A stretch of 64,000 bases of DNA from Pontibaca salina (GTDB taxonomy: Bacteria; Pseudomonadota; Alphaproteobacteria; Rhodobacterales; Rhodobacteraceae), in the NCBI RefSeq assembly GCF_016307205.1, contig NZ_JAEIJD010000009.1, positions 1 through 64,000 of the forward strand, read 5' to 3'. The notes under the pieces are model-generated. The model ran no database searches. It was given only the letters and a program-made list of their open reading frames with translations, and was not told the DNA's origin. The translations under genes were made by a program, and so were the position numbers. Below, piece after piece: positions 18,485 through 31,327 of the stretch (its first letter is position 1; the number at the start of each line of letters is the position of its first letter).

Positions 18485-19623
18485 CCCCGCCAGATCCAGC
18501 CACCGCCAAAGATCCGGCTGCCCTCGGATTCATAGAACACACACGCCTGCCCGGGTGAAACGCCCTCCTCGGGGGACAGAAGCTCCACTGTTGCTTCGGT
18601 GTCCGAAATGGGCCGCAGGATGGCGTCGCGCGCCGGTCGGGTCGAGCGCACCTTGACCGAAATCTGCCATTCCGGACGGCTGGTCATGGGCGCATCGCCC
18701 AGCCAGTTGATCTCGCGTACCGGCACCGTGCGGGTCGCCAGCATGTCTTTGGGGCCGACGATTACATGTCTCTTTTCGACATCTAGTTTTACCACGTAAA
18801 GCGGCTCGGTCAGCCCGCCGATGCCCAAGCCCCGGCGCTGGCCGACAGTGTAGTGGATGACGCCGGCATGTTCCCCGAGGACCCGCCCATCGGCATGGAC
18901 GATTTGTCCGGGATCTGCGGCACCGGGGCGCAGTTTCTCGATCACGCTCGCATAATCGCCGTTTGGTACGAAACAGATATCCTGACTGTCGGGCTTGTCG
19001 GCCACGGACAGCCCGTATTGCCCAGCCAAATCGCGGGTTGCCTGTTTGCTGGGCAAATGGCCCAGCGGAAAGCGTAAGAAATCCAGTTGTTCCGGCGTTG
19101 TCGGGAACAGGAAATAGCTCTGATCGCGATCGGCATCGGCGGCCCGGTGCAATTCTGGCCCGTTGGCACCGGTCAAGCGCTGGATATAATGCCCCGTCGC
19201 CATGCAATCGGCATCCAGATCACGGGCGGTTTCCAGTAGATCCTTGAATTTGACGCGCTCGTTGCAGCGAATGCAAGGCACAGGCGTTGCACCCGCCAGA
19301 TAGCTGTCGGCGAATTCGTCGATCACTGCATCGCGGAAGATGTTCTCGTAATCCAGCACGTAATGCGGAAAGCCGCGCTCTTCGGCGACCCGGCGGGCAT
19401 CGTGAATGTCGATCCCGGCGCAGCAGGCGCCTTTTTTCGCCAAGGCTGCCCCGTGATCGTAAAGTTGCAACGTGACCCCGACAACATCATAGCCCTGATC
19501 GGCCAGCAAGGCCGCCACGACCGACGAATCGACACCGCCGGACATTGCCACCACAACGCGTGTCTGCGCCGGAGGTTTGGCAAAACCAAGCGAATTCAGT
19601 TGCGTGTCGGTGTCCAGCGCCAT
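18478..19623 (-). CDS. mnmA: tRNA-specific 2-thiouridylase
   Basis: Installs sulfur at C2 of the wobble uridine (U34) in tRNAs for Lys, Glu and Gln. The 381-residue product has the PP-loop [12 protein letters not shown] near residue 24, the cysteine-containing [17 protein letters not shown] and the second catalytic Cys in [12 protein letters not shown], with an OB-like C-terminal domain. The ATG at 19623 is preceded by AGGAGACGC; the frame is open further upstream but lacks family similarity there. Convergent with lpxB, divergent from sciP. Confidence 0.95.
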   Translation of the reverse strand: MALDTDTQLNSLGFAKPPAQTRVVVAMSGGVDSSVVAALLADQGYDVVGVTLQLYDHGAALAKKGACCAGIDIHDARRVAEERGFPHYVLDYENIFRDAVIDEFADSYLAGATPVPCIRCNERVKFKDLLETARDLDADCMATGHYIQRLTGANGPELHRAADADRDQSYFLFPTTPEQLDFLRFPLGHLPSKQATRDLAGQYGLSVADKPDSQDICFVPNGDYASVIEKLRPGAADPGQIVHADGRVLGEHAGVIHYTVGQRRGLGIGGLTEPLYVVKLDVEKRHVIVGPKDMLATRTVPVREINWLGDAPMTSRPEWQISVKVRSTRPARDAILRPISDTEATVELLSPEEGVSPGQACVFYESEGSRIFGGGWIWRGY

Positions 19624-19751
19624 GGCGCGTCTCCTGATAGGGGAAGGATCCGCAGAATATAGGAAAATTCTACAGATTCTCAAGGGGCTGGCTTCACCGT
19701 CCGTTAAGCCACTTGCGGCGATCTTGGGCTGGTAAGCAAGGATGACCAGTG

Positions 19752-20030
19752 ATGATTGAAAAAAACCCGGACGGTCCACGCTCGGTTACTTTGCCGGATG
19801 GAACCATCATGACACGGGCCGATCTGCCACCCCCAGAAACAAACCGATGGGTCGCGTCGCGCAAAGCAGCGGTCGTGCGAGGGGTGCTTTATGGGCTGAT
19901 TCCCAAAAGCGAGGCACTGGCGACATATGATCTGAGCGAGGAGGAATTTTCATCATGGATGCGGGCCGTCACCACCCACGGCGAAGAGGCTCTGAAAGCA
20001 ACAACAGTGCAAAAGTATCGACAGCTTTAA
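19752..20030 (+). CDS. sciP: CtrA inhibitor SciP (DUF1153)
   Basis: Small helix-turn-helix protein that, in Caulobacter, binds CtrA at promoters and blocks RNA polymerase recruitment, setting the timing of CtrA-driven transcription. The 92-residue product matches the family over its whole length: [32 protein letters not shown] and the [12 protein letters not shown] helix. The start is ATG 19752, directly after an in-frame GTG. Its location 100 bp upstream of ctrA, on the same strand, places antagonist and target side by side. Confidence 0.9.
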   Translation: MIEKNPDGPRSVTLPDGTIMTRADLPPPETNRWVASRKAAVVRGVLYGLIPKSEALATYDLSEEEFSSWMRAVTTHGEEALKATTVQKYRQL

Positions 20031-20057
20031 CGTGTATGCATGCGTGGCAGATTTATG

Positions 20058-20072
20058 GTAACGTGTGATTAA
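20058..20072 (+). promoter_or_regulatory. Candidate CtrA box upstream of ctrA
   Basis: GTAA-N7-TTAA (20058-20061 and 20069-20072) matches the CtrA consensus TTAA-N7-TTAA at seven of eight bases, and another TTAA half-site follows at 20089-20092. It lies about 60 bp before the ctrA start, so it may serve autoregulation. This is a motif match only. Confidence 0.4.
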
Positions 20073-20130
20073 CTTTCATCGCACAAGGTTAACGCCACGA
20101 AGGTAAACGAAACAGGTGGAGAATATTTAA

Positions 20131-20847
20131 ATGCGCGTGCTGCTTGTCGAGGACGATCCGACGACATCCAAAAGCATCGAAATGATGCTGACCCATGCCA
20201 ACCTGAATGTCTACGCCACGGATCGCGGCGAAGAAGGCATCGACTTGGCCAAGCTGTATGATTACGATATCATTTTGCTGGACCTGCATTTGCCCGACAT
20301 GAATGGGCATGAAATTTTGCGTCAACTGCGGTTGGCACGGATCGAGACGCCTATTCTGATCCTGTCGGGGGCCGATGATACAGATAACAAGATCAAGGGG
20401 TTTGGGTCCGGGGCCGACGACTATCTGACCAAACCGTTTCACCGAGAGGAACTGGTCGCGCGCATCCACGCCATTGTGCGCCGCTCGAAAGGGCATGCGC
20501 AGTCAATCATCCATACCGGTAAGATCGCGGTCAACTTGGATGCCAAGACGGTCGAAGCCGAAGGTCAGCCGGTGCACCTGACCGGCAAAGAGTACCAGAT
20601 GCTGGAACTTTTGTCGTTGCGCAAGGGGACGACGCTGACCAAGGAAATGTTCTTGAATCACCTTTACGGCGGCATGGACGAACCGGAACTAAAGATCATT
20701 GATGTTTTCATCTGCAAGCTTCGCAAAAAGTTGAGCACTGCAACAGATGGTGAATCCTACATCGAAACCGTCTGGGGCCGCGGCTATGTCCTGCGCGATC
20801 CGCGCGAGGCTGGCGAGAATAACTGCCGTTTGGTGGTTGGTGCTTGA
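20131..20847 (+). CDS. ctrA: Cell-cycle response regulator CtrA
   Basis: OmpR-family response regulator, master regulator of cell-cycle, motility and, in Rhodobacter capsulatus, gene transfer agent expression. The 238-residue product has an N-terminal receiver domain with phospho-acceptor D51 ([11 protein letters not shown]), Lys in YLTKPF, and a winged-helix DNA-binding domain (about 125-225) with [14 protein letters not shown], near-identical to CtrA sequences I know. It lies between sciP and ligA. In Rhodobacterales CtrA is usually non-essential. Confidence 0.96.
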   Translation: MRVLLVEDDPTTSKSIEMMLTHANLNVYATDRGEEGIDLAKLYDYDIILLDLHLPDMNGHEILRQLRLARIETPILILSGADDTDNKIKGFGSGADDYLTKPFHREELVARIHAIVRRSKGHAQSIIHTGKIAVNLDAKTVEAEGQPVHLTGKEYQMLELLSLRKGTTLTKEMFLNHLYGGMDEPELKIIDVFICKLRKKLSTATDGESYIETVWGRGYVLRDPREAGENNCRLVVGA

Positions 20848-20912
20848 GTTTGCCTTGTACCGCGCTCAGGCGGGCGGCCGCGCCGCCGCGCGCGTTTCGG
20901 CGCTGGACCTGA

Positions 20913-25213
<4,301 letters not shown>

Positions 25214-25236
25214 GACGCGGGACGACCGGGAAAGAA

Positions 25237-25269
25237 AAAGGCCGCGCCGGTGACACCGGCGCGGCCTTT
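25237..25269. terminator. Bidirectional intrinsic terminator between recG and rplI
   Basis: A perfect 15-bp stem (25237-25251 with 25255-25269), GC-rich in the middle and flanked by A and T runs on both sides, lies between two convergent genes. The A/T flanks let it act as a Rho-independent terminator in both directions. Confidence 0.9.
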
Positions 25270-25299
25270 GGGTTTTTCTAGAGGCGAAATATGCTCCGC

Positions 25300-25914
25300 T
25301 TAGTTCTCGTCGGACTCAGACTCATTGAGCGAGTGCTGGAGGTCGGCGTCTTCGGCTGCCGCTCCACCGACATCTTCAAACAGTTCGGAGATTTCGAATT
25401 CTGCAGCGGCCTCTTCCTCGGCTTCCAGTTCCTGGATCGATTTGCCTGCTGCCTGGAGCTCGGCTTCTTCGGGCGAGCGCGCGACGTTAAGTGAGATCAC
25501 GACCATCACTTCGGGGTGCAGGTGCACTTCGATATCGTGCAGGCCGAGCTCCTTGATCGGAGTGCGGATCAGAACCTGTTTGCGATCGATGGAGAACCCT
25601 CCCTCGGTCGCGACATCGGCTGCGTCACGGGTGGTGACCGAACCGTAAAGGTTGCCGCCATCGGAAGCTTGGCGAATCACCACAAAGGTTTCGCCTTCCA
25701 GACGTTTGGCAAGGGCTTCGGCCTCTTTGCGGGTTTCCAGGTTGCGCGCTTCAAGCTGCGCTTTCTGTTCCTCGAAGGCTGCAATATTAGCTTGCGAGGC
25801 TGTCAGGGCTTTACCCTGCAACAGCAGGTAGTTGCGTGCGAAGCCGGGTTTGACATCGACGACGTCGCCCATCTGGCCCAGCTTGGCCACGCGTTCAAGA
25901 AGGATCACTTGCAT
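25300..25914 (-). CDS. rplI: 50S ribosomal protein L9
   Basis: Large-subunit protein that binds 23S rRNA near the L1 stalk. The 204-residue product has the N-terminal L9 domain ([30 protein letters not shown]), a long connecting helix and the C-terminal domain to about residue 150. A highly acidic tail of about 45 residues follows, making it longer than the 149-residue E. coli protein; such acidic extensions occur in related alphaproteobacteria. Last gene of rpsF-rpsR-rplI. Confidence 0.97.
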   Translation of the reverse strand: MQVILLERVAKLGQMGDVVDVKPGFARNYLLLQGKALTASQANIAAFEEQKAQLEARNLETRKEAEALAKRLEGETFVVIRQASDGGNLYGSVTTRDAADVATEGGFSIDRKQVLIRTPIKELGLHDIEVHLHPEVMVVISLNVARSPEEAELQAAGKSIQELEAEEEAAAEFEISELFEDVGGAAAEDADLQHSLNESESDEN

Positions 25915-25926
25915 GTCAGGGTCTCC

Positions 25927-26154
25927 TTATTTCACGGCGTAGGGAAGCAACGCCAGAAAGCGGGCGCGCTTGATTGCCCGGGCCAGTTCACGCTGCTTTT
26001 TGCCCGAGACGGCAGTGATGCGCGATGGCACGATCTTGCCGCGTTCGCTGATATAGCGCTGCAACAGACGGGTGTCTTTATAGTCGATCACCGGTGCGTC
26101 GTCGCCCGAGAAGGGGCAGACTTTGCGACGGCGGAAAAATGGTTTTGCGGCCAT
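25927..26154 (-). CDS. rpsR: 30S ribosomal protein S18
   Basis: Small-subunit protein that pairs with S6 on 16S rRNA. The 75-residue product matches the family in length and shows [12 protein letters not shown], the [18 protein letters not shown] segment and the basic [18 protein letters not shown] segment. It lies 12 bp upstream of rplI and 29 bp downstream of rpsF. Confidence 0.97.
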   Translation of the reverse strand: MAAKPFFRRRKVCPFSGDDAPVIDYKDTRLLQRYISERGKIVPSRITAVSGKKQRELARAIKRARFLALLPYAVK

Positions 26155-26183
26155 GGTTTAGTGTCCTTTTCTAAGGCTGAGAA

Positions 26184-26528
26184 TCAACGGCGGTCGCGGC
26201 GGTCGTCGCGCTTTTGCATCTGGATCGACGGGCCTTCCTTGTGCTCGTCCACCTTGATGGTCAACACGCGCATGACATCATCATGCAGGCGCATCAGACG
26301 TTCCATTTCCTGAACGGCGGTGGCCGGCGCATCCGAGCGCAAAAAGGCGTAGTGGCCCTTGCGGTTCTTGTTGATTCTGTAGGCCATCGTCTTGACGCCC
26401 CAGTATTCGTGATCGACCAGCGTACCGCCATTGTCGGACAGCACGGTGCCGAAATGTTCGATCAGACCTTCGGCTTGCGTGTTGGACAGATCCTGACGCG
26501 CAATCATGACATGCTCATAGAGTGGCAT
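26184..26528 (-). CDS. rpsF: 30S ribosomal protein S6
   Basis: Small-subunit protein and partner of S18. The 114-residue product starts MPLYEHVMIARQDLS and contains DHEYWGVKTMAYRINKNRKG and the C-terminal arm with a basic Arg-rich end (RDDRRDRR). CAGGAGTCC precedes the ATG. First gene of the ribosomal trio and divergent from fabD across a 246-bp gap. Confidence 0.97.
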   Translation of the reverse strand: MPLYEHVMIARQDLSNTQAEGLIEHFGTVLSDNGGTLVDHEYWGVKTMAYRINKNRKGHYAFLRSDAPATAVQEMERLMRLHDDVMRVLTIKVDEHKEGPSIQMQKRDDRRDRR

Positions 26529-26774
26529 GTGGACTCCTGTTTTGTATCAAGGCGCATTTCATAGGAGGGGCCAGTATCCCGGTCGCAGCCCCGCCACGAG
26601 AGTCTGCGCGGTTCAATCAATCGCGCCGGGATGGCCCCATATACACGCTATGACGTGCACGGCAAGGCTGCGGACGGAATTCCGAGCGCTTTTTGCATCA
26701 TTGCAGATGTGCTCAGGCGTTGTGCTTTGATGGCATGCAAGCTAATGCAAATCACGTTGTCAGACGGAGTTATC

Positions 26775-27713
26775 ATGAGCACAGCATTCGTATTTCCCGG
26801 TCAGGGCGCACAAGCTATCGGCATGGGCCGCGCGCTGGCAGAAAGTTATCCGCAGGCGCGCGCGGTTTTCGATGAAGTCGATGAAGCCCTGGGCGAGAAA
26901 CTGAGCGACTTGATTTGGGAGGGCGAGATTGCGGAGCTGACCCTGACGCGCAACGCGCAGCCCGCGCTGATGGCAACATCGCTGGCGGCGATACGTGCGC
27001 TTGAGGCTGAAGGTGTCACGGTCGGCAATGCCAGCTTTGTGGCGGGGCATTCGCTGGGCGAATATTCGGCCTTGGCGGCGGCAGGTGCCATCAGCGTCGC
27101 CGATACGGCGCGACTGTTGCGCACGCGTGGGCAGGCGATGCAGGATGCGGTGCCGGTTGGGCAGGGCGCGATGGCAGCGCTGTTGGGCCTGGATCTTGAT
27201 GCGGTTCGCGCCGTTGCAGCCGAGGCGGCGCAAGGTGCGGTCTGCGAGGCCGCAAATGACAATGACCCGGCGCAGGTCGTGGTGTCTGGCGATACCGCAG
27301 CGGTGGAACGGGCGATCGAACTGGCCAAGGAACGCGGAGCCCGGCGTGCGGTGATGTTGCCGGTCAGCGCGCCGTTTCATTGCGCGCTGATGGCGCCAGC
27401 CGCAAACGTCATGAAAGCGGCCTTGGACGGGGTCGAAATAAAGGCACCGGTGGTGCCGCTGGTTGCCAATGTCAAAGCGGCCCCCGTCAGTGCGCCAGAA
27501 GAGATCCGCGCCTTGCTGGTTGAGCAGATTACCGGTGCGGTGCGCTGGCGCGAAAGCGTGTTGGCGATGGCCGCCGAGGGCGTGACCGAGATCTGGGAGA
27601 TCGGCGCAGGCAAGGCGCTGTCCGGCATGATCCGCCGCATCGATCGTGGCATCACGACCCGCGCCATCGGCACTCCGGACGAAGTGAAAGAAGCTGCGGC
27701 CGGTTTTGAATAA
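26775..27713 (+). CDS. fabD: Malonyl-CoA-ACP transacylase
   Basis: Moves malonyl from CoA to ACP, feeding fatty-acid elongation. The 312-residue product starts MSTAFVFPGQGAQ; the active-site Ser is S93 in GHSLGEYSALAAAG, and the conserved LPVSAPFHCALM holds the catalytic His. The ATG at 26775 with CGGAG upstream is chosen over a long upstream extension. It starts the fatty-acid block fabD, fabG, acpP, fabF, the classic order apart from the HisA-like insert. Confidence 0.97.
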   Translation: MSTAFVFPGQGAQAIGMGRALAESYPQARAVFDEVDEALGEKLSDLIWEGEIAELTLTRNAQPALMATSLAAIRALEAEGVTVGNASFVAGHSLGEYSALAAAGAISVADTARLLRTRGQAMQDAVPVGQGAMAALLGLDLDAVRAVAAEAAQGAVCEAANDNDPAQVVVSGDTAAVERAIELAKERGARRAVMLPVSAPFHCALMAPAANVMKAALDGVEIKAPVVPLVANVKAAPVSAPEEIRALLVEQITGAVRWRESVLAMAAEGVTEIWEIGAGKALSGMIRRIDRGITTRAIGTPDEVKEAAAGFE

Positions 27714-27742
27714 GCGGAAGAAAAACGCTCAGGAGAGAAAAA

Positions 27743-28480
27743 ATGTTTGATTTAACCGGAAAATGCGCGCTGATTACCGGCGCATCGGGCGGGATCGGCG
27801 GCGACATCGCCCGCGCCCTGCATCAGGCCGGAGCCACGGTGGGCCTGTCGGGTACCCGTCAGGAGCCATTGGCGGCACTGGCTGAGGAGCTTGGCACGCG
27901 GGCCCATGTATTGCCGTGTAATCTGAGCGATATGGCGGCGGTTGACGAATTGCCCAAACAGGCTGTCACTGCGATGGGGCAAGTGGATATTCTGGTGAAC
28001 AACGCCGGAATTACCCGCGATAACCTGTTCATGCGCACCTCGGATGAGGAATGGCAAAGCGTCATCGACGTGAACCTGACCGCGACCTTCAAACTGTGCC
28101 GCGGCGTTCTGCGCGGCATGATGAAGGCGCGCTGGGGTCGCATCGTGAATATCTCAAGCGTGGTCGGGGCAATCGGCAATCCGGGGCAGGCCAATTACGC
28201 GGCCGCCAAGGCAGGTGTGATCGGTATGGGCAAATCGCTGGCCTATGAAGTTGCCAGCCGGGGCATCACCGTGAACGCGATCGCACCCGGCTTTATTGCC
28301 ACGGCGATGACCGATAAGCTGACCGATGAGCAGAAATCTGCCTTGCTGACCAAAGTACCTCTTGGCCGCATGGGAACCTCGGATGAGATTGCCGCCGCCG
28401 TGCTTTATTTGGCTAGCCCTCAAGCTGGCTATGTCACTGGGACGACGCTGCATGTTAATGGCGGCTTGGCGATGCTTTGA
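27743..28480 (+). CDS. fabG: 3-oxoacyl-ACP reductase FabG
   Basis: NADPH-dependent short-chain dehydrogenase that reduces 3-oxoacyl-ACP. The 245-residue product shows the Rossmann signature TGASGGIGG, NNAGITRDN, the catalytic Ser in VNISSVVG and the YxxxK motif in ANYAAAKAG, plus the C-terminal YVTGTTLHVNGGLAM. AGGAGAG lies 8 bp before the ATG. It follows fabD after 29 bp. Confidence 0.97.
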   Translation: MFDLTGKCALITGASGGIGGDIARALHQAGATVGLSGTRQEPLAALAEELGTRAHVLPCNLSDMAAVDELPKQAVTAMGQVDILVNNAGITRDNLFMRTSDEEWQSVIDVNLTATFKLCRGVLRGMMKARWGRIVNISSVVGAIGNPGQANYAAAKAGVIGMGKSLAYEVASRGITVNAIAPGFIATAMTDKLTDEQKSALLTKVPLGRMGTSDEIAAAVLYLASPQAGYVTGTTLHVNGGLAML

Positions 28481-28527
28481 TCCGCTAGCGGCGGAATTTG
28501 CATGCTGAAATCTGACGGTGCAAACGA

Positions 28528-28549
28528 TCCTCGCTTGTCTGAGCGAGGA
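28528..28549. terminator. Hairpin downstream of fabG
   Basis: An 8-bp stem (TCCTCGCT/AGCGAGGA) with a 6-nt loop lies 47 bp after the fabG stop, without a T-run. It may end the fabD-fabG transcript or process it before the separate acpP promoter; evidence is structural only. Confidence 0.35.
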
Positions 28550-28618
28550 CGATATACTATCGGAGAGAGAGGGAGCGTGGCGGCGGTTTTGGTTTGATCA
28601 GTAACCGCGTGAAAGCGT

Positions 28619-28646
28619 TTGCCATCGCTACCGACTGTGCTATAGG
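28619..28646 (+). promoter_or_regulatory. Candidate acpP promoter
   Basis: TTGCCA (28619-28624) and TATAGG (28641-28646) are separated by 16 bp, 122 bp before the acpP start. A separate strong promoter fits the high demand for acyl carrier protein relative to the flanking enzymes. Confidence 0.45.
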
Positions 28647-28767
28647 CACCGGAAATACGCGAGCGGGGCCCCTTGGTGCCGCAATTCCAACCCCGGACCA
28701 CCGGGATAACCGGCCCGGTTTGGGCGAAGACTTGGGCTCATAGCCCGTAAAGGAACGAGGAACAGAA

Positions 28768-29001
28768 ATGAGCGATGTCGCAGACCGCGTGAAAAAGATC
28801 GTAGTGGAACACCTAGGTGTCGAAGAGGACAAAGTGACCGAGAGTGCCTCGTTCATCGACGATCTGGGCGCAGACAGTCTGGATACGGTCGAGCTCGTCA
28901 TGGCTTTCGAGGAAGAGTTCGGCATCGAGATTCCGGACGATGCGGCCGAGACGATTCAGACTGTTGGTGATGCGGTGAAATTCATCAAGGGCGCTTCCTG
29001 A
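28768..29001 (+). CDS. acpP: Acyl carrier protein
   Basis: Carries growing acyl chains on a 4'-phosphopantetheine arm for fatty-acid and lipid A synthesis. The 77-residue acidic four-helix protein has the attachment Ser at S37 in [24 protein letters not shown] precedes the ATG. It has its own promoter-like sequence upstream and a good terminator downstream, so it can be expressed as a single-gene unit. Confidence 0.98.
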   Translation: MSDVADRVKKIVVEHLGVEEDKVTESASFIDDLGADSLDTVELVMAFEEEFGIEIPDDAAETIQTVGDAVKFIKGAS

Positions 29002-29026
29002 TCCAATTCCGGATCAAGGTTTTTTT

Positions 29027-29060
29027 AACGGCGTTTTCCTACGGGAAAGCGCCGTTTTTT
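29027..29060 (+). terminator. Intrinsic terminator of acpP
   Basis: The inverted repeat AACGGCG-TTTTCC ... GGGAAA-GCGCCGTT (29027-29056) is followed by a T-run to 29060, 26 bp after the acpP stop. A canonical Rho-independent terminator. Confidence 0.85.
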
Positions 29061-29189
29061 GTTGCGTGGCCTGGATCGGGTATACGTGCGCAGGCGGAAA
29101 TAACTTTCCGGGTAAGTCCTAGATTATGAAATTGTGGGCCGGGTGTGCTATGATCCTGCAGACGCGCAGGCTTGGCAAAGGGGATGTCC

Positions 29190-29933
29190 ATGCAACTTTA
29201 TCCGACGATACAGCTACGACAGGGGCGATGTGTGACGCTCACCCGTGGTCGGCTGGAAAAACCCACTGTCTACGATGTGGACCCCGTTGAGATGGCGTGC
29301 AGCTTTGCCATGGCCGGGGCCGAGTGGATGCATCTGACCGATCTGGATGCGGTGGCGCGACAGGGCGACAACGCGGACCTCATCGAGCAAATCATCCGGT
29401 CTGCCGGGATACCCGTACAACTGGGCGGCGGTTTCCGCAGTCGCGAGGTCGTCGAGCATTGGCTGGAGAAGGGCGCGGGAAGTATCGTGATCGGCAGCTG
29501 GGCGAAATGGGAGCCGCAGGCGGTGCGTGATCTGGTTAAATTCCACCCCGCCCAAATCGCTTTGGCGCTTGATGTGTGGCAGGGCCAGGTGATGGTGGAC
29601 GGCTGGCGCAAAGCCAGTGCCTTTACCCCCGAGGGGTTTATTGAGGGGTTTGACGATCTCCCTCTGGCGGGAATCATCGTCACTGATATCGACAGCGATA
29701 TCGGCGAGATCGATGCGCAATTGGGAATTATATCCGGACTTGCCGCCAAGGCACGCGCCCCCGTCATTGCCAGCGGCGTGATCCGCAGCCTTGATGACGT
29801 TGCGCGGCTGAAATATGTGCATAATATTGCCGGAGCGATCATCGGCCGCGCGCTATTGGACGGTTCGGTGACTTTGGCCGAAGCTCTGGAGGTGGCGCGC
29901 CCCGAAGCCGAGCCAATTGCCGAGTTTCAGTAG
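29190..29933 (+). CDS. HisA-like TIM-barrel protein with an altered active site
   Basis: A 247-residue (beta/alpha)8 protein clearly related to HisA, the ProFAR isomerase of histidine synthesis: HLTDLDAVARQGDN, PVQLGGGFRS and ALALDVWQGQVMVDGW are all HisA-like. However the first catalytic Asp of HisA (D8 in Thermotoga) is Gln here (YPTIQLRQG, Q8), while the second (D128, in ALDV) is kept. The phosphate-binding TDIS-RDG loop is also changed to TDIDSDIG. The ATG at 29190 follows AAAGGGG at proper spacing. It is surrounded by fatty-acid genes, not his genes. Isomerase activity is doubtful and the substrate unknown. Confidence 0.8.
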   Translation: MQLYPTIQLRQGRCVTLTRGRLEKPTVYDVDPVEMACSFAMAGAEWMHLTDLDAVARQGDNADLIEQIIRSAGIPVQLGGGFRSREVVEHWLEKGAGSIVIGSWAKWEPQAVRDLVKFHPAQIALALDVWQGQVMVDGWRKASAFTPEGFIEGFDDLPLAGIIVTDIDSDIGEIDAQLGIISGLAAKARAPVIASGVIRSLDDVARLKYVHNIAGAIIGRALLDGSVTLAEALEVARPEAEPIAEFQ

Positions 29934-30061
29934 TCAAAGCTGCAGTGAAACGACGAAAACCGACAGTTGCGCCTGCGCTGCGCTCTTGCCCCTATCCCCC
30001 TGCGCGCGGTAAGAGCGGTGAATATTGAGCACGCAGGCGGATTAAGGCAAGAGGGCAACGG

Positions 30062-31327
30062 ATGCGCAGAGTTGTGGTGACAGGGCTAGGGCTGGTGACA
30101 CCTTTGGCCAGCGGAGTTGAAGAAAGCTGGTCGAGGATTCTGGAAGGGCGTTCCGGAGCCGGACCGATTACGCGCTTTGACGCGTTAGCCAGCGGTGTAG
30201 CGACAACCTATGCCTGTGAAGTTCCGCGCGGCGATGGCGGCGACGGGACCTTCAACGCTGACGACTGGTTGCCGGCGAAAGAGCAGCGCAAGATCGACGA
30301 TTTCATCCTGTTCGGAATCGCCGCGGCGGATATGGCTGTGCGCGATGCCGGATGGACGCCTGAGGCCGAGGAAGACCGGCTGCGGACCGGCGTGATGCTG
30401 GGCTCGGGCATCGGCGGGTTGAACTCGATCGCCGACACCGCGGTTCTGCTTAAAGAGCGGGGACCGCGGCGGGTCTCACCATTCTTTATTCCCGGTGCGC
30501 TGATCAATCTGATCTCCGGACAGGTGAGCATACGTTACGGTTTCAAAGGGCCGAACCATTCGGTCGTTACGGCGTGCTCCACCGGGGCGCATGCCATCGG
30601 AGATGCCAGTCGGCTGATCAGATATGGCGACGCCGATGTGATGATCGCCGGTGGCGCAGAGGCGGCGATTGGCGAGATCGGGATTGCAGGCTTTAATGCC
30701 TGCAAGGCTCTGAGCACCAAATATAGTGACAATCCGCAGGCCGCCAGCCGCCCCTATGATCAAGATCGCGACGGGTTCGTGATGGGCGAGGGCGCGGGCG
30801 TTGTGGTGTTGGAGGAATACGAGCACGCAAAGGCGCGCGGCGCGACCATATATGCCGAAGTCCTGGGCTATGGGCTGTCGGGGGACGCGTATCATATTAC
30901 CGCACCCAGCGAGGATGGCGACGGGGCCGAACGCTCGATGCGTGCGGCTCTAGGAAATGCGGGCCTTGAGCCGTCGGCGGTGGATTACATCAACGCGCAT
31001 GGCACCAGCACCATGGCGGATACGATCGAACTGGCGGCGGTTGAGCGGATGATGGGCGAGGCAGCCGCCACGGTCACCATGTCGTCGACCAAGTCGATGA
31101 CGGGGCATCTGTTGGGCGCGGCGGGGGCGATCGAGGCGATCTTCTCGATTCTGGCTATCCGTGACCAGGTGGCACCGCCGACGATCAACCTGGATAATCC
31201 CGCAGTGGAAACGCCGGTGGATCTGGCACCGAACGCCAAGCGCGAACGTGAAATCAATGTGGCACTGTCCAATTCCTTCGGATTTGGCGGCACCAATGCG
31301 AGCGTCCTGTTTGGAAAGGTGACCTAA
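30062..31327 (+). CDS. fabF: 3-oxoacyl-ACP synthase II
   Basis: Elongating beta-ketoacyl-ACP synthase. The 421-residue thiolase-fold product has the active-site Cys (about C172) in TACSTGAHAIG, the two His motifs HGTSTMADT and KSMTGHLLGAAG, and the C-terminal NSFGFGGTNAS. The ATG is preceded by AAGAGGGCAACG. Its stop shares a base with the mltG start (TAATG), the usual fabF-mltG pairing. Confidence 0.97.
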   Translation: MRRVVVTGLGLVTPLASGVEESWSRILEGRSGAGPITRFDALASGVATTYACEVPRGDGGDGTFNADDWLPAKEQRKIDDFILFGIAAADMAVRDAGWTPEAEEDRLRTGVMLGSGIGGLNSIADTAVLLKERGPRRVSPFFIPGALINLISGQVSIRYGFKGPNHSVVTACSTGAHAIGDASRLIRYGDADVMIAGGAEAAIGEIGIAGFNACKALSTKYSDNPQAASRPYDQDRDGFVMGEGAGVVVLEEYEHAKARGATIYAEVLGYGLSGDAYHITAPSEDGDGAERSMRAALGNAGLEPSAVDYINAHGTSTMADTIELAAVERMMGEAAATVTMSSTKSMTGHLLGAAGAIEAIFSILAIRDQVAPPTINLDNPAVETPVDLAPNAKREREINVALSNSFGFGGTNASVLFGKVT

